Positions 44,498 through 53,483 of a stretch of DNA of 64,000 bases are shown piece after piece; position 1 is the first letter of the stretch, and the number at the start of each line of letters is the position of its first letter. Location: positions 20,096 to 84,095 of the forward strand of contig JALEZZ010000062.1 in assembly GCA_022773585.1 (NCBI GenBank), read 5' to 3'. The notes beneath the pieces are model-generated. The model was given only the letters and a program-made list of their open reading frames with translations. It was not told where the DNA came from and did not search any database. This DNA comes from Selenomonas sp. GTDB lineage: Bacteria > Bacillota > Negativicutes > Selenomonadales > Selenomonadaceae. The position numbers and the translations under genes were made by a program.

Positions 44498-45985
44498 ATG
44501 ATCCTCCTTCTGACGGCGGGCATCATGGGCATCACCCTGTTCGTCCTCGCAAAAGTCGCCAAGCGCCTCGGCCTGCGCATCAAGGGCAAAGCCCTCGCAC
44601 TCGCGGGCGTCCTCGCCTGCGCCATCGCCTGCGCGCTGCCGTTCGTTGCGCCGTTCCTCACGGAAGGCTACTACATCAAGCTCGGCGCCCTCGCGGTCGC
44701 CGCCGCCCTGCTCGTCACCGGTTACAACGCCTATTTATGGAAGAAAGACGGCAATGCCGCTGCAGAAGGTGCAGACGCGGACGAGCCAGCTTCTGCCAAA
44801 GAATCGGCCCAGACAGCCGAAGAGACCCTCGCGGCCCGCACCCGAGCCGCCATCGGCCCCCAGCACTTCAAATGGGAGCCGCCCGACGAGCCGGAAGAAG
44901 AAGCGGCAGAACCGGAGCCGGAATCGGAGCCCAAACTCGAACGTATCGAGAAGCCAAGAGACGTGCCTCAAGCCGAAGCCTCCCCCCTTGGGGGAGGTGG
45001 CCCCGAAGGGGACGGAGAGGGTGGCGCTGTTACGAAAGTGCACGAAGACCAGAATCAGGAATCCCCTGCGCCGCTACCCTCTCCGCCTCGCATGCGCTCG
45101 GCACCTCCCCCAGAGGAGGAGGCTCCTGCTCCGCCAACAAAGAATCAAGAAGCGCCCAAGGAAGCTCCTGCCGAAGTCAAGGAAACAAAACCAGAGAAGC
45201 CTCCCGAGAAAAAGGAAGAGCCTGTCAAAAAGGCAAATCCAGAACCAGCGCCCATCGAGGAAACTGCAGAAGCATCTGAGCCTGTCTTACATGCGGAGCC
45301 CCCTTCCCAGAGGGGGGATGGGCCCGAAGGGCGGGGGGATAAGCAGGCGCTTGGCGCTTTAGCGCCTAGCGATCGCTTATGCGACTTGTCGCAGTCCCCT
45401 GCAGAACCTGTCAAAAAACAGGAAGTTCTTTCCGCGGGTGCGACCAAGAAAGAAAAGCCCGCGGAGCCCCCAAAGCAACTTCCAGCTCCAAAGCCCGAAC
45501 CGAAGCCTGTCGAAAAGCCGGAGCCAAAATCCGAGCCCAAAGAGCCCCAGGAGCCCGCTCCCGACTTCTCGACCTTCACAACTCTCGACGACTACCTCGA
45601 CTACGCGGACGCCGCGCAGAAGAAGGGCGACCTCGAGCATGCTGCGACCGCTTACGCCAACGCTGTCGACATCTACGCAAACGACCCATACATCATCTAC
45701 CTCTACATGGATCTCGGCAACCTCTTGAAACAGCAGGCACGCTATGCCGACTGCATCAATGTCTACCATGCGGCGCTCTCCATCCCGATTCTCGCCGAAA
45801 ATCCCGCCATTGCGCGCGAATTCGAAAAGAACATCCGCTACCTCGAAGTCGTCCAGGCCGTCCTCAAGCGTCACCACGCCGAAGATACGCCGTTTGGCGA
45901 CATCCCGGACGCCATCCACGCCGAGATCGAGGCTGCTAATCAGGCGCTCGCAAAAAAATCAGCCAGCAAGGACGAAACGTCCTGA
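44498..45985 (+). CDS. Membrane-anchored TPR protein with three in-frame B repeats
   Basis: 495 aa. Two N-terminal helices (about 2-17, 28-50, plus a third at 58-75), a long Pro/Glu/Lys-rich linker (about 80-370) and a C-terminal TPR-like domain (DYLDYADAAQKKGDLEHAATAYANAV and repeats). Three B elements lie in the linker: copy 11 (about residues 164-177), copy 12 in inverse orientation (about 192-209) and copy 13 (about 267-282), giving Gly/Pro/Arg-rich segments. Start at ATG 44498 with AAAGGAAG. Function unknown; it precedes the PRC-barrel gene by 55 bp and may act with it. Confidence 0.8.
   Translation: MILLLTAGIMGITLFVLAKVAKRLGLRIKGKALALAGVLACAIACALPFVAPFLTEGYYIKLGALAVAAALLVTGYNAYLWKKDGNAAAEGADADEPASAKESAQTAEETLAARTRAAIGPQHFKWEPPDEPEEEAAEPEPESEPKLERIEKPRDVPQAEASPLGGGGPEGDGEGGAVTKVHEDQNQESPAPLPSPPRMRSAPPPEEEAPAPPTKNQEAPKEAPAEVKETKPEKPPEKKEEPVKKANPEPAPIEETAEASEPVLHAEPPSQRGDGPEGRGDKQALGALAPSDRLCDLSQSPAEPVKKQEVLSAGATKKEKPAEPPKQLPAPKPEPKPVEKPEPKSEPKEPQEPAPDFSTFTTLDDYLDYADAAQKKGDLEHAATAYANAVDIYANDPYIIYLYMDLGNLLKQQARYADCINVYHAALSIPILAENPAIAREFEKNIRYLEVVQAVLKRHHAEDTPFGDIPDAIHAEIEAANQALAKKSASKDETS
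44988..45342. repeat. Repeat B, copies 11-13, inside the TPR protein linker
   Basis: Copy 11 at 44988-45027 (CTCCCCCCTTGGGGGAG, GGCCCCGAAGGGG), copy 12 at 45070-45124 in inverse orientation, copy 13 at 45296-45342 (CCCCCTTCCCAGAGGGGGG, GCCCGAAGGGC). Copy 13 is followed by GGCGCTTTAGCGCC, another palindrome. Confidence 0.88.
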
Positions 45986-46040
45986 GCATATACATTTTCT
46001 AGCAACCCAAAACGCAAACAATTTCATTGGAGGAATCTAA

Positions 46041-46970
46041 ATGAAGAAAAGTGTAGAAATCCTCGGCCTTCCGATCATCAGCATCACTGAAGGCCGCGAG
46101 CTCGGCATGAGCAAGACCCTGCTCATCGACGCGAAGAACGGCAAAGTCGCCGCCATCACCATCGAAGACGAAGACTGGTACCGCGGCGTCAAGCTCATCC
46201 CGTATGAATCCGTCATCGCCATCGGCGACGACGCCGTCACCATCACGAACAGCGAGAACATCCTCAAGCTCGACGATGCCGGCGACTACGAGACGCTGCT
46301 CGACGAGAACATCCGCGTCATCGGCACGAAGGCCATCACGAAGACCGGCTCCATCCAGGGCAAGATTTCCGAGCTCTTCATCGGCGACGACGGCACGATC
46401 GAGAAATGCGAGATCACCGCGCCCGACGGCACGTCGAGCGAAGTCATCGCCGACCAGATTTCCATCTTCGGCAAGCAGGTCACCGTCATCGATCCGACGG
46501 GCGAAAAAAAAAATGAGCTGACGCCCGCCGCCGCTCACGCGGAAAAGGCAGCTGCAGCTCCAGCCGCTCCGGCCGCACCTGCTCCGCAGGCCGCACCGAA
46601 AGCCGAGCCGCCAAAGGCACCAGAAGCTCCGAAGGCCGAGCCGCCGAAACCAGCGGCACCCGCTCCGGCCGCAAAACCAGCAACGCCTTCGCCGGCCCCG
46701 GCAGCCAAGCCCGAGCCCCCGAAAGCCGCTCCTGCTCCGCAAAAACCGGCAGCACCCGCTGCGCCGAAAGTCGACCCGAAGCAGGCCGCCGCTGACAAAG
46801 CCACGGAAGAGCGCCATCGCCGCTTCCTCCTCGGCAAGAAAGCCACGCGCACGATCAAGATGGACAACGGCATCGTCATCGTCGAAGCCGGCCAGGACAT
46901 CACGGAGGAAGTCCTCCAGAAAGCCAAGCTCGCCAACAAATTCATCGAGCTTTCCATGAACGTGCAGTAA
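46041..46970 (+). CDS. PRC-barrel protein with Ala/Pro-rich linker and poly-A tract
   Basis: 309 aa. N-terminal PRC-barrel-like domain (about 1-155: ILGLPIISITEGRELGMSKTLLIDAKNGKVAAITI, SELFIGDDGTIEKCEI), an Ala/Pro/Lys linker (about 160-250) and a C-terminal segment (about 255-309, LGKKATRTIKMDNGIVIVEAGQDITEEVLQKAK). Cytoplasmic by prediction; function unknown. Ten consecutive A residues at 46504-46513 mark the end of the PRC domain; gaining or losing one A would cause immediate termination. Confidence 0.85.
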   Translation: MKKSVEILGLPIISITEGRELGMSKTLLIDAKNGKVAAITIEDEDWYRGVKLIPYESVIAIGDDAVTITNSENILKLDDAGDYETLLDENIRVIGTKAITKTGSIQGKISELFIGDDGTIEKCEITAPDGTSSEVIADQISIFGKQVTVIDPTGEKKNELTPAAAHAEKAAAAPAAPAAPAPQAAPKAEPPKAPEAPKAEPPKPAAPAPAAKPATPSPAPAAKPEPPKAAPAPQKPAAPAAPKVDPKQAAADKATEERHRRFLLGKKATRTIKMDNGIVIVEAGQDITEEVLQKAKLANKFIELSMNVQ

Positions 46971-46983
46971 CACGACATGCCAA

Positions 46984-47023
46984 AAGGGCCTCCTGCCCAG
47001 AATCGAGCAGGAGGCCCTTTTCG
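46984..47023. terminator. Bidirectional terminator
   Basis: AAAAGGGCCTCCTGC / GCAGGAGGCCCTTTTC between the PRC-barrel gene and the convergent glycosyltransferase gene. Confidence 0.9.
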
Positions 47024-47042
47024 TATCCCATTTTTCTATCGT

Positions 47043-47903
47043 TCAGTTCCCGCTTTCGCTCTTGACGCCCTTGGCGAACGTCGAGCTGCCGTCCGCATGA
47101 TCGACGTAGTACTGCTCGTCCTCAGGCAGGTGCGCGCGGTCGAGATACCACGGCAGATGGCGCAGCAGCAAGCGGCCGCGCGTGCGCAATGACATGAAGT
47201 TCGTGTAGTAATAGAGCGGCGCATAGAGCGCGAACGTCGTGTCACAGGGCGCGAAGAACACCTCTTCCTCGACCGGCACATGACAGTACGAGTACTCGCC
47301 CTGGACATCGACACCCTCGGGCACGTCATCGACCATGAGCCCCGGGCCCACCTTGTCGATGAAAGGATAGCGGCGCAGAACCTGGTAGAGCCGCGCAACA
47401 AGCCCTTTCGGGCAACTCTCGACGGGCAGGACATCCGGATCCGTGTAGACATACGGCGTGCGGATGTCGAGCTGGTGCAGGATGCCGGAATGCCAGAGCG
47501 CCCGGTAGCCGAAGTTCCGCGGGAGCTTCACGAGCGTCACGCGCGGATCCTGGCAGATCGTTTCATAGTACGTGAGTAGCGGCGGATATGTCGAGACATT
47601 GTCAAGGAGATAAATGCGTCGGTACCCCGCCCCGAGCAGCCAGTCGACGAGGCGCTGCAAGCTGTGCAGGCGGTTGTGGCAGTTGATGAAGATCGGCAGG
47701 TCGAACGTCTCCGCAAACGTCAGCTCCGGCAGTTTCCGCGGCGGCACCTCCTCGAGCACCGACGTCCAGTCCGTCCGCTGCAGGACAGCGTCCGTCGCAC
47801 CCTGTCCCGTCTTCAGTCCTTCGCGCGCCAAAACTGATCCTGATCCATACTCGTCCTTTCTTCCATCGCAGCCGCGTGGCAAAATCACACGTCTCCTGCT
47901 CAT
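47043..47903 (-). CDS. Glycosyltransferase-like protein, family X (copy 1)
   Basis: 286 aa. GT-A-like core: FDLPIFINCHNRLHSLQRLVDWLLGAG and YLLDNVSTYPPLLTYY, then TPYVYTDPDVLPV with a DxD-like metal site and a C-terminal HLPWYLDRAHLPEDEQYYVDHADGSSTFAKGVK. Shares this core with the gene at 55435 and the remnant at 48890. The start is uncertain: ATG 47903 overlaps the upstream stop (ATGA), but a better ATG at 47849 with AAAGGA is in another frame and would need a frameshift to join. Substrate unknown. Confidence 0.8.
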   Translation of the reverse strand: MSRRRVILPRGCDGRKDEYGSGSVLAREGLKTGQGATDAVLQRTDWTSVLEEVPPRKLPELTFAETFDLPIFINCHNRLHSLQRLVDWLLGAGYRRIYLLDNVSTYPPLLTYYETICQDPRVTLVKLPRNFGYRALWHSGILHQLDIRTPYVYTDPDVLPVESCPKGLVARLYQVLRRYPFIDKVGPGLMVDDVPEGVDVQGEYSYCHVPVEEEVFFAPCDTTFALYAPLYYYTNFMSLRTRGRLLLRHLPWYLDRAHLPEDEQYYVDHADGSSTFAKGVKSESGN

Positions 47904-48877
47904 GCAGTCGGGAAATATCCGCGCAACTCATCATACAGCATCGCATCAAACAGGCGCGCATGCGGCTCTGATGCAAGCGCCTGCTGGCAGCGTTCATACA
48001 TTTCTTGGAGAGAGATGCCGCCCTGCTCCACGACCCGGCTCATGAAGAACAGGTAGAGCACCCGGGAAATCCTCCGTTGAAGGTCCGCACCGGCAAGCCT
48101 CGGCTCCTGTTCCATCCATCTTCCGAACTGTTCGAGAGCACGTGCAAGCGCAACGGCATATCGCTCGATGCGCTTGGTCCCCTTGACACTCGCGATGGAA
48201 CCTGCGCGCACACGATAATGGTAGAGCGGGTTGGGCAGGACGGCATAGCGCTCTGCTACCAGCAGCCCCTGCAGATGGAAGCACACATCATCTGCCACTG
48301 GCATGTCATAAAACACCATGTGATGTTCATCGAGGAAAGAGCGGCGGTAAAGCTTGCACCACGGCGCGATGTGCAGCCGCACGGACGGCGCAAAGCGATG
48401 CAGTCGGTCCAAGATGGCATCCGAAAGCATCAACGGCACATCCGTCCAAGCAGCCACTGCCCCATCGCCAGGCTCCGCAGTGAACTGCTGGAATCCACCC
48501 TGCACGATATCAGCCTGCTGCTGCTCGGCAGCCAGGTGCAGCAACGAGAGGTAGTCTGGCGTGACGAGGTCATCCGAATCCGCAAAAGCGACGTAGCGCC
48601 CACGGCTGACTTCGAGACCAAGGTTGTGCGCTGCCGTCACGCCATGATTCCAGCGGTGCTCCACAAGTCGCACACGCGCATCTTTTGCTTCATACGCCTC
48701 CGCAATCTCCCGGCTGTCGTCTGTCGAGCCATCCTCGATGAGAACGATCTCGAAATCACGGAACGTCTGTGCGAGCAAACTGTCCATGCACGCCGCCAGA
48801 TACGGCGCCACATTGTACACTGGCACGATCACCGAGATTTCCGGCCGGCCTCCCCGTTCCATCTGATGTTGGCGCAT
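47900..48877 (-). CDS. Glycosyltransferase family 2
   Basis: 325 aa. Classic GT-A N-terminus ISVIVPVYNVAPYLAACMDSLLAQTF, IEDGSTDDS and the metal-binding YVAFADSDDLVTP; C-terminal helical region. It would transfer a sugar during LPS or capsule synthesis. Very similar to the gene at 52427 and the fragment at 50182. Overlaps the next gene by 4 bp. Confidence 0.92.
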   Translation of the reverse strand: MRQHQMERGGRPEISVIVPVYNVAPYLAACMDSLLAQTFRDFEIVLIEDGSTDDSREIAEAYEAKDARVRLVEHRWNHGVTAAHNLGLEVSRGRYVAFADSDDLVTPDYLSLLHLAAEQQQADIVQGGFQQFTAEPGDGAVAAWTDVPLMLSDAILDRLHRFAPSVRLHIAPWCKLYRRSFLDEHHMVFYDMPVADDVCFHLQGLLVAERYAVLPNPLYHYRVRAGSIASVKGTKRIERYAVALARALEQFGRWMEQEPRLAGADLQRRISRVLYLFFMSRVVEQGGISLQEMYERCQQALASEPHARLFDAMLYDELRGYFPTA

Positions 48878-48889
48878 ATTGCATTCTCC

Positions 48890-48975
48890 TATTCTAATGA
48901 AAAGTCTCCCATACGGCCAGCAGACTCTTGCCCCACGTCCTTTGCAAACGTTGAGCCGTCATCGGCACGAGCAAG
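48890..48975 (-). pseudogene. C-terminal remnant of a third family-X glycosyltransferase
   Basis: On the minus strand ADDGSTFAKDVGQE is readable, matching the conserved ends HADGSSTFAKGVK (47043 gene) and HADASSTFARDVK (55435 gene). No upstream part of the gene is present; the Rpn-type nuclease gene follows immediately at 49024. A trace of a deleted gene. Confidence 0.65.
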
Positions 48976-49023
48976 CCTCCTTCGCTCGCCAGAACATTAC
49001 CTGCTGTTCTTGTAGGCGCGCCA

Positions 49024-50052
49024 TCAATATGCCATTCCTGATTCTTTTGCAATACGGATGACCTCTTCCACCGTCACATCATTGTCTGACGCGATAATGT
49101 CATAGTCTGCATGGCGGCGCAGTTGGTTGCGGATCGTGCGCAGCGTACGCTCGGCAATGCCTTCAGCCTTCCCTTCCGTCCTTCCTTCTGCTCTTCCCTC
49201 TGCTCTTCCCTCTGCTCTTCCCTCTGCTCTTCCTTCTGCTCTTCCTTCTGCTCTTCCTTCTGCTCTTCCTTCTGCTCTTCCCTTTTTCATGCCTTCCGCC
49301 CTGCCAGTTTCAAAACCTCGCGTTTTAGCTTCTTCTTCCAACTGGTCAAGCATTGCCGATCTCATGGTATATTCCACTCCTTCCTGCACTTCCTCACTCG
49401 CATCCAGAAAGCGGACGTCTTCTGTCAGCGCTGCCATCAGGTCAAGTGTTTCTTTTACATGCTGGACGACGCCCTCGCTCGGATGATACTTTTCCTTTTT
49501 CCGCATCTGACTGAAATACTCAGCAACAACGCGGAAAGAATTGTCGAATTTTGCAATCGTCTCGTCCGACAGCCATGCAACTTCGATGACGTTGATGCGG
49601 TAATCGCTGACGTATTTCTTCAACTCGGGCGGAATCTCGAAACAATCTTTGAGCCGCCGCGGCTTGCGCCAATGCCGCTGATACCCGAAATACAGCACGA
49701 GCGTAATGACGGGATAAACTTCCCCGCTCTTCGAGTTCATTTCATCGCGATACGCCGCACCATCATAGCTCATGACGCGGAGCGGCATCCTCTTGTCAAT
49801 ATCCGACTGGTTCTCAAGCCCGAGAAACGCAATGCGAATCTTGTTCTTCCGCCAAAGTTTCGCGACATCCCGCTCTTGTTCGCGCAGCTTCTTCTTTCCA
49901 TGATGCGACCGATACGTCGAGCGCGGCAGCACGTCAACGAGCTCCTCCGCCGCAATGAGCTCCCTGCCCTCGAACAGCAATACATTGACGAGATTCGCGA
50001 ACACATCCGCATACTGGAACAGCTGCTTTTCCGCAACATCCTTCTCTGCCAT
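49024..50052 (-). CDS. Rpn-family (PD-(D/E)XK) nuclease/transposase-like protein
   Basis: 342 aa. N-terminal Rpn/YhgA-like domain (LFQYADVFANLVNVLLFEG, WRKNKIRIAFLGLENQSDID, RVMSYDGAAYR, PVITLVLYFG) and a C-terminal tandem GRAE repeat (eight copies) followed by TEGKAEG. The repeat is encoded by a 12-bp tandem array (about 49186-49290) that can change copy number in frame. Rpn proteins promote recombination as DNA nucleases. It lies among duplicated, decaying glycosyltransferase genes. Confidence 0.88.
   Translation of the reverse strand: MAEKDVAEKQLFQYADVFANLVNVLLFEGRELIAAEELVDVLPRSTYRSHHGKKKLREQERDVAKLWRKNKIRIAFLGLENQSDIDKRMPLRVMSYDGAAYRDEMNSKSGEVYPVITLVLYFGYQRHWRKPRRLKDCFEIPPELKKYVSDYRINVIEVAWLSDETIAKFDNSFRVVAEYFSQMRKKEKYHPSEGVVQHVKETLDLMAALTEDVRFLDASEEVQEGVEYTMRSAMLDQLEEEAKTRGFETGRAEGMKKGRAEGRAEGRAEGRAEGRAEGRAEGRAEGRAEGRTEGKAEGIAERTLRTIRNQLRRHADYDIIASDNDVTVEEVIRIAKESGMAY
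49186..49290. repeat. 12-bp tandem repeat in the Rpn-family gene
   Basis: About eight copies of CTGCTCTTCCCT/CTGCTCTTCCTT. Multiples of three, so copy-number change would keep frame. Confidence 0.9.
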
Positions 50053-50133
50053 GCCATCACCTCGCTTGTCTTTTGTTTCATTATACCATTTCAGCCACTT
50101 TCACGGTATGGGGTCAATGGAAAATCCACAAAA

Positions 50134-50170
50134 ATAAGCGATGCCTCCACACTCCAGAAAAGCATCGCCA
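50134..50170 (-). terminator. Terminator after the glycosyltransferase pseudogene
   Basis: GGCGATGC / GCATCGC stem followed by TTATTTTT on the minus strand. Confidence 0.65.
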
Positions 50171-50181
50171 TTCCTCTCGAC

Positions 50182-50805
<624 letters not shown>

Positions 50806-50873
50806 TTTCCATCCTCTATCCCCTTGTCAAGCAATGATTTCAAATACTCTTTCTGATGTCAGATGCTCCTGAC

Positions 50874-51011
50874 TCAAAGCGAACAGAAGTATCCCAAGCT
50901 CTTCGACACAATGACTGCACAATATGATGTGCCCCGATAGTATCCGATGGCCGCCTCGATGCTGCTCTGCAGCTGCTGCATCTGCAACTGCAGTTCCTCA
51001 ATCTTCTCCAC
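50874..51011 (-). CDS. Short open frame after ugd, possible gene remnant
   Basis: 45 codons from a GTG that overlaps the ugd end by 14 bp. The first 25 residues (VEKIEELQLQMQQLQSSIEAAIGYY) look like a coiled coil and have coding character; the rest is not distinctive. May be the 5' end of a gene lost when the repeat-bearing segment was joined. Weak support. Confidence 0.35.
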   Translation of the reverse strand: MEKIEELQLQMQQLQSSIEAAIGYYRGTSYCAVIVSKSLGYFCSL

Positions 51012-52368
51012 GCTTATGCCCCCCTCCTCCATACTGCCGCCCGATGGATTCATATATGATACCAGCGGCTTTCATATCTTCTAACGCGTAACAGTTCCTG
51101 CCGTCCAACACGACGGCATGCCTCATATGTTTTTTGAATCCTGCTGGATCATATGCACGGATTTCCGGCCAATCCGTCAGAATCAGGCAGAAATCTGCTC
51201 CCTGCAATGCCATGTCGATGTCATCGCAATACGTCACCTGCGTTGGAAACTGCTCCCGAAAACGGTCCATGCCGACAGGATTGTAGACCCTCACCACAGC
51301 TCCCTCTTCCAGCAGCAGTGGCACATTGACAAGCGATGGCGCTTCCCGCAGGTCATCCGTCCCCGGCTTGAATGTCAGCCCGAGGACAGCAACCGTCAGG
51401 TCTTCCAATTCCTCATAATATTTTCGAGCCTTCCGCAAAAGCCGCAGCTTTTGATGGTCGTTCACTTCGATGGCTGCCTTGACGGTCTTCATTTCGTGCT
51501 CATGATAACTGGAAAGCCAGTACAGCGCTTTCGTATCCTTCGGAAAGCAGGAACCTCCATATCCGATTCCTGCTTTCAGGAATTGACTGCCAATGCGCTT
51601 GTCGTATCCCATCCCACGGGCAACATCATCGACATCCGCTCCGACCTCTTCGCAGAGATTGGCAATCTCGTTGATGTAGCTGATCTTGAGCGCCAAGAAA
51701 TCATTCGATGCATATTTGATCATCTCAGCGCTTCGGCGATTCGTAACGAGCTTCGGCGCTGGAAATTCCTGATAAAGTGCCAACAGCCGCTCGCGTGCAA
51801 AATCATCTTCCACACCGATGACGATGCGCGATGCATGCATCGTATCATGAACAGCCGTCCCTTGTGACAAGAATTCCGGATTTGACGCCACATGGATGCG
51901 CGATGCATGCTCGTCACGATGCCTGTGGATGAGCTTCTCCACGCGCTCATTCGTACCAATGGGAACCGTCGATTTCACGACGAGTACGCATTCTCGCTGC
52001 GCTGCTTCCGCAACCTGTGCAGCAGCCTCATAGACATAGTGGAGATTCGCCGACCCATCCCGATTCTCGGGCGTTCCAACGCAGATAAAGATAATGTCTG
52101 CCTCTCGGTAGGCGGCGCCTGCATCCGTCGTATAGGAAAGACGCCGTCGGTTTTTCCTCAGCAATACATCGAGTCCCGCCTCATAAATGCCAGACCTGCC
52201 GTCCCGTTCCAGCTGTTCAAGCTTTCTCGGATCCACATCCACACATGTGACGTCATAACCATGCTCAGCCAGACATGCCGCGGTAACGATGCCGACATAG
52301 CCCGTCCCTGCGATGGCAACCCGCATAGACGGCGCAACTGCCGTCATCTTCTTTTTTGATTTTGTCAT
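50998..52368 (-). CDS. ugd: UDP-glucose 6-dehydrogenase
   Basis: 456 aa. NAD-binding GTGYVGIVTAACLAEHG, VDVDPRKLEQL, CVGTPENRDGS, STVPIGTNERV, catalytic Cys in GYGGSCFPKDTKAL and the C-terminal GLTFKPGTDDLREAPS. Oxidises UDP-glucose to UDP-glucuronate, a donor for acidic surface polysaccharide; consistent with the glycosyltransferases around it. Start at ATG 52368 with AGGAAGACAGG; an internal MRVAIAGTG start is also possible. Confidence 0.95.
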   Translation of the reverse strand: MTKSKKKMTAVAPSMRVAIAGTGYVGIVTAACLAEHGYDVTCVDVDPRKLEQLERDGRSGIYEAGLDVLLRKNRRRLSYTTDAGAAYREADIIFICVGTPENRDGSANLHYVYEAAAQVAEAAQRECVLVVKSTVPIGTNERVEKLIHRHRDEHASRIHVASNPEFLSQGTAVHDTMHASRIVIGVEDDFARERLLALYQEFPAPKLVTNRRSAEMIKYASNDFLALKISYINEIANLCEEVGADVDDVARGMGYDKRIGSQFLKAGIGYGGSCFPKDTKALYWLSSYHEHEMKTVKAAIEVNDHQKLRLLRKARKYYEELEDLTVAVLGLTFKPGTDDLREAPSLVNVPLLLEEGAVVRVYNPVGMDRFREQFPTQVTYCDDIDMALQGADFCLILTDWPEIRAYDPAGFKKHMRHAVVLDGRNCYALEDMKAAGIIYESIGRQYGGGGHKRGED

Positions 52369-52426
52369 CCTGTCTTCCTGCTTCATGATTCCATGCGTTC
52401 CATGTTCCAGCCCTTCTGACAGACCA

Positions 52427-53395
52427 TCATGATTCGGGTGCAAATGCGTGATACATCCGCATCTCATCCAGAACTCGATGCGGCTCTCCACAGAGAGCTG
52501 TCTGACAGTGCTGAATCACTGCTTCCATGCCGCACGCTTCCACAATCATCTGGAGATTCCCTCCATAGAACAAGTACAGGATATGGCAAAGTTTCTTCTG
52601 CATTCCGTCATCCCCCAGCTGTTCCTGTCGCGCCCATGCCATGAACGCTTCGAGCGAACGAGTCAGCGAAACTGCATACTGCTCCGCACGCCGAAGGCCC
52701 CGCACGCTCTGCAAGGAACCTTCTCGCACGCCACGATACCAGTAGCACTTGCCCGGCAGCACGAGATACCTCTCCGCTGCCAGCAGGCATTGGTAATGAA
52801 AGCAGACATCATTTGCTACCGGCACATCTGGAAACTCCAGATGATGATGATCGAGAAACGACTTCCGATAAATCTTGCCCCAGGGCGCAATCTGGATACG
52901 CGCTGTCGGCGCAAAGCAGGCAACACGTTCCTCCAACACCTGCGGCAGGAAGAACGGCTCCTCTGTCCAAATAAAGTCACGCCCATCGCCCGGCGTCTGC
53001 GCAAACATGTGGAAGCCGGCTGCTGCGAGATCTGCATTCTCTTCCTCTGCAGCTCTATATAGCGTTGCGAGATGATCGGGTGGGACGAGGTCGTCCGCAT
53101 CGATGAAGACAACGTACGCTCCTTCTCCAACTTCCATTCCGAGATTGCGTGCAGCAGCACCTCCGCGATTCCATCGACGCTTTACGAGACGCACGCGTTC
53201 ATCCCTTTCTGCATATGCCTCTGCAATCTCCCCACTGCCATCCGTCGAACCATCATCGACAATGATGAGCTCAAAGTCGCGGAACGTCTGTGCGAGGATG
53301 CTGTCAAGACACGCCGCGAGATACGGTGCAACATTGTACGCCGGCACAATCACCGAGATTTCCGGCCGCTTTCTTTCATCTGTTTGCAAAATCAT
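52427..53395 (-). CDS. Glycosyltransferase family 2
   Basis: 322 aa. ISVIVPAYNVAPYLAACLDSILAQTF, VDDGSTDGSGEIAEAY and FIDADDLVPPDHL (metal site), then a helical C-terminus similar to the genes at 47900 and 50182. Intact paralogue of the phase-variable pseudogene. Probably adds one sugar of a surface glycan. Confidence 0.93.
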   Translation of the reverse strand: MILQTDERKRPEISVIVPAYNVAPYLAACLDSILAQTFRDFELIIVDDGSTDGSGEIAEAYAERDERVRLVKRRWNRGGAAARNLGMEVGEGAYVVFIDADDLVPPDHLATLYRAAEEENADLAAAGFHMFAQTPGDGRDFIWTEEPFFLPQVLEERVACFAPTARIQIAPWGKIYRKSFLDHHHLEFPDVPVANDVCFHYQCLLAAERYLVLPGKCYWYRGVREGSLQSVRGLRRAEQYAVSLTRSLEAFMAWARQEQLGDDGMQKKLCHILYLFYGGNLQMIVEACGMEAVIQHCQTALCGEPHRVLDEMRMYHAFAPES

Positions 53396-53483
53396 GTTTC
53401 ATCCCGCACCTCTTGTCAAGCCTTTTCCTTCATTCCCTGCTATCAGCATACCAGAGAAACATTCCTTTTCCAAGAGGATTTTT

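Noticed and set aside
49186..49290. Regular short repeats that could suggest a CRISPR array
   Set aside because: The units are 12 bp, directly adjacent with no spacers, and encode GRAE repeats in frame.
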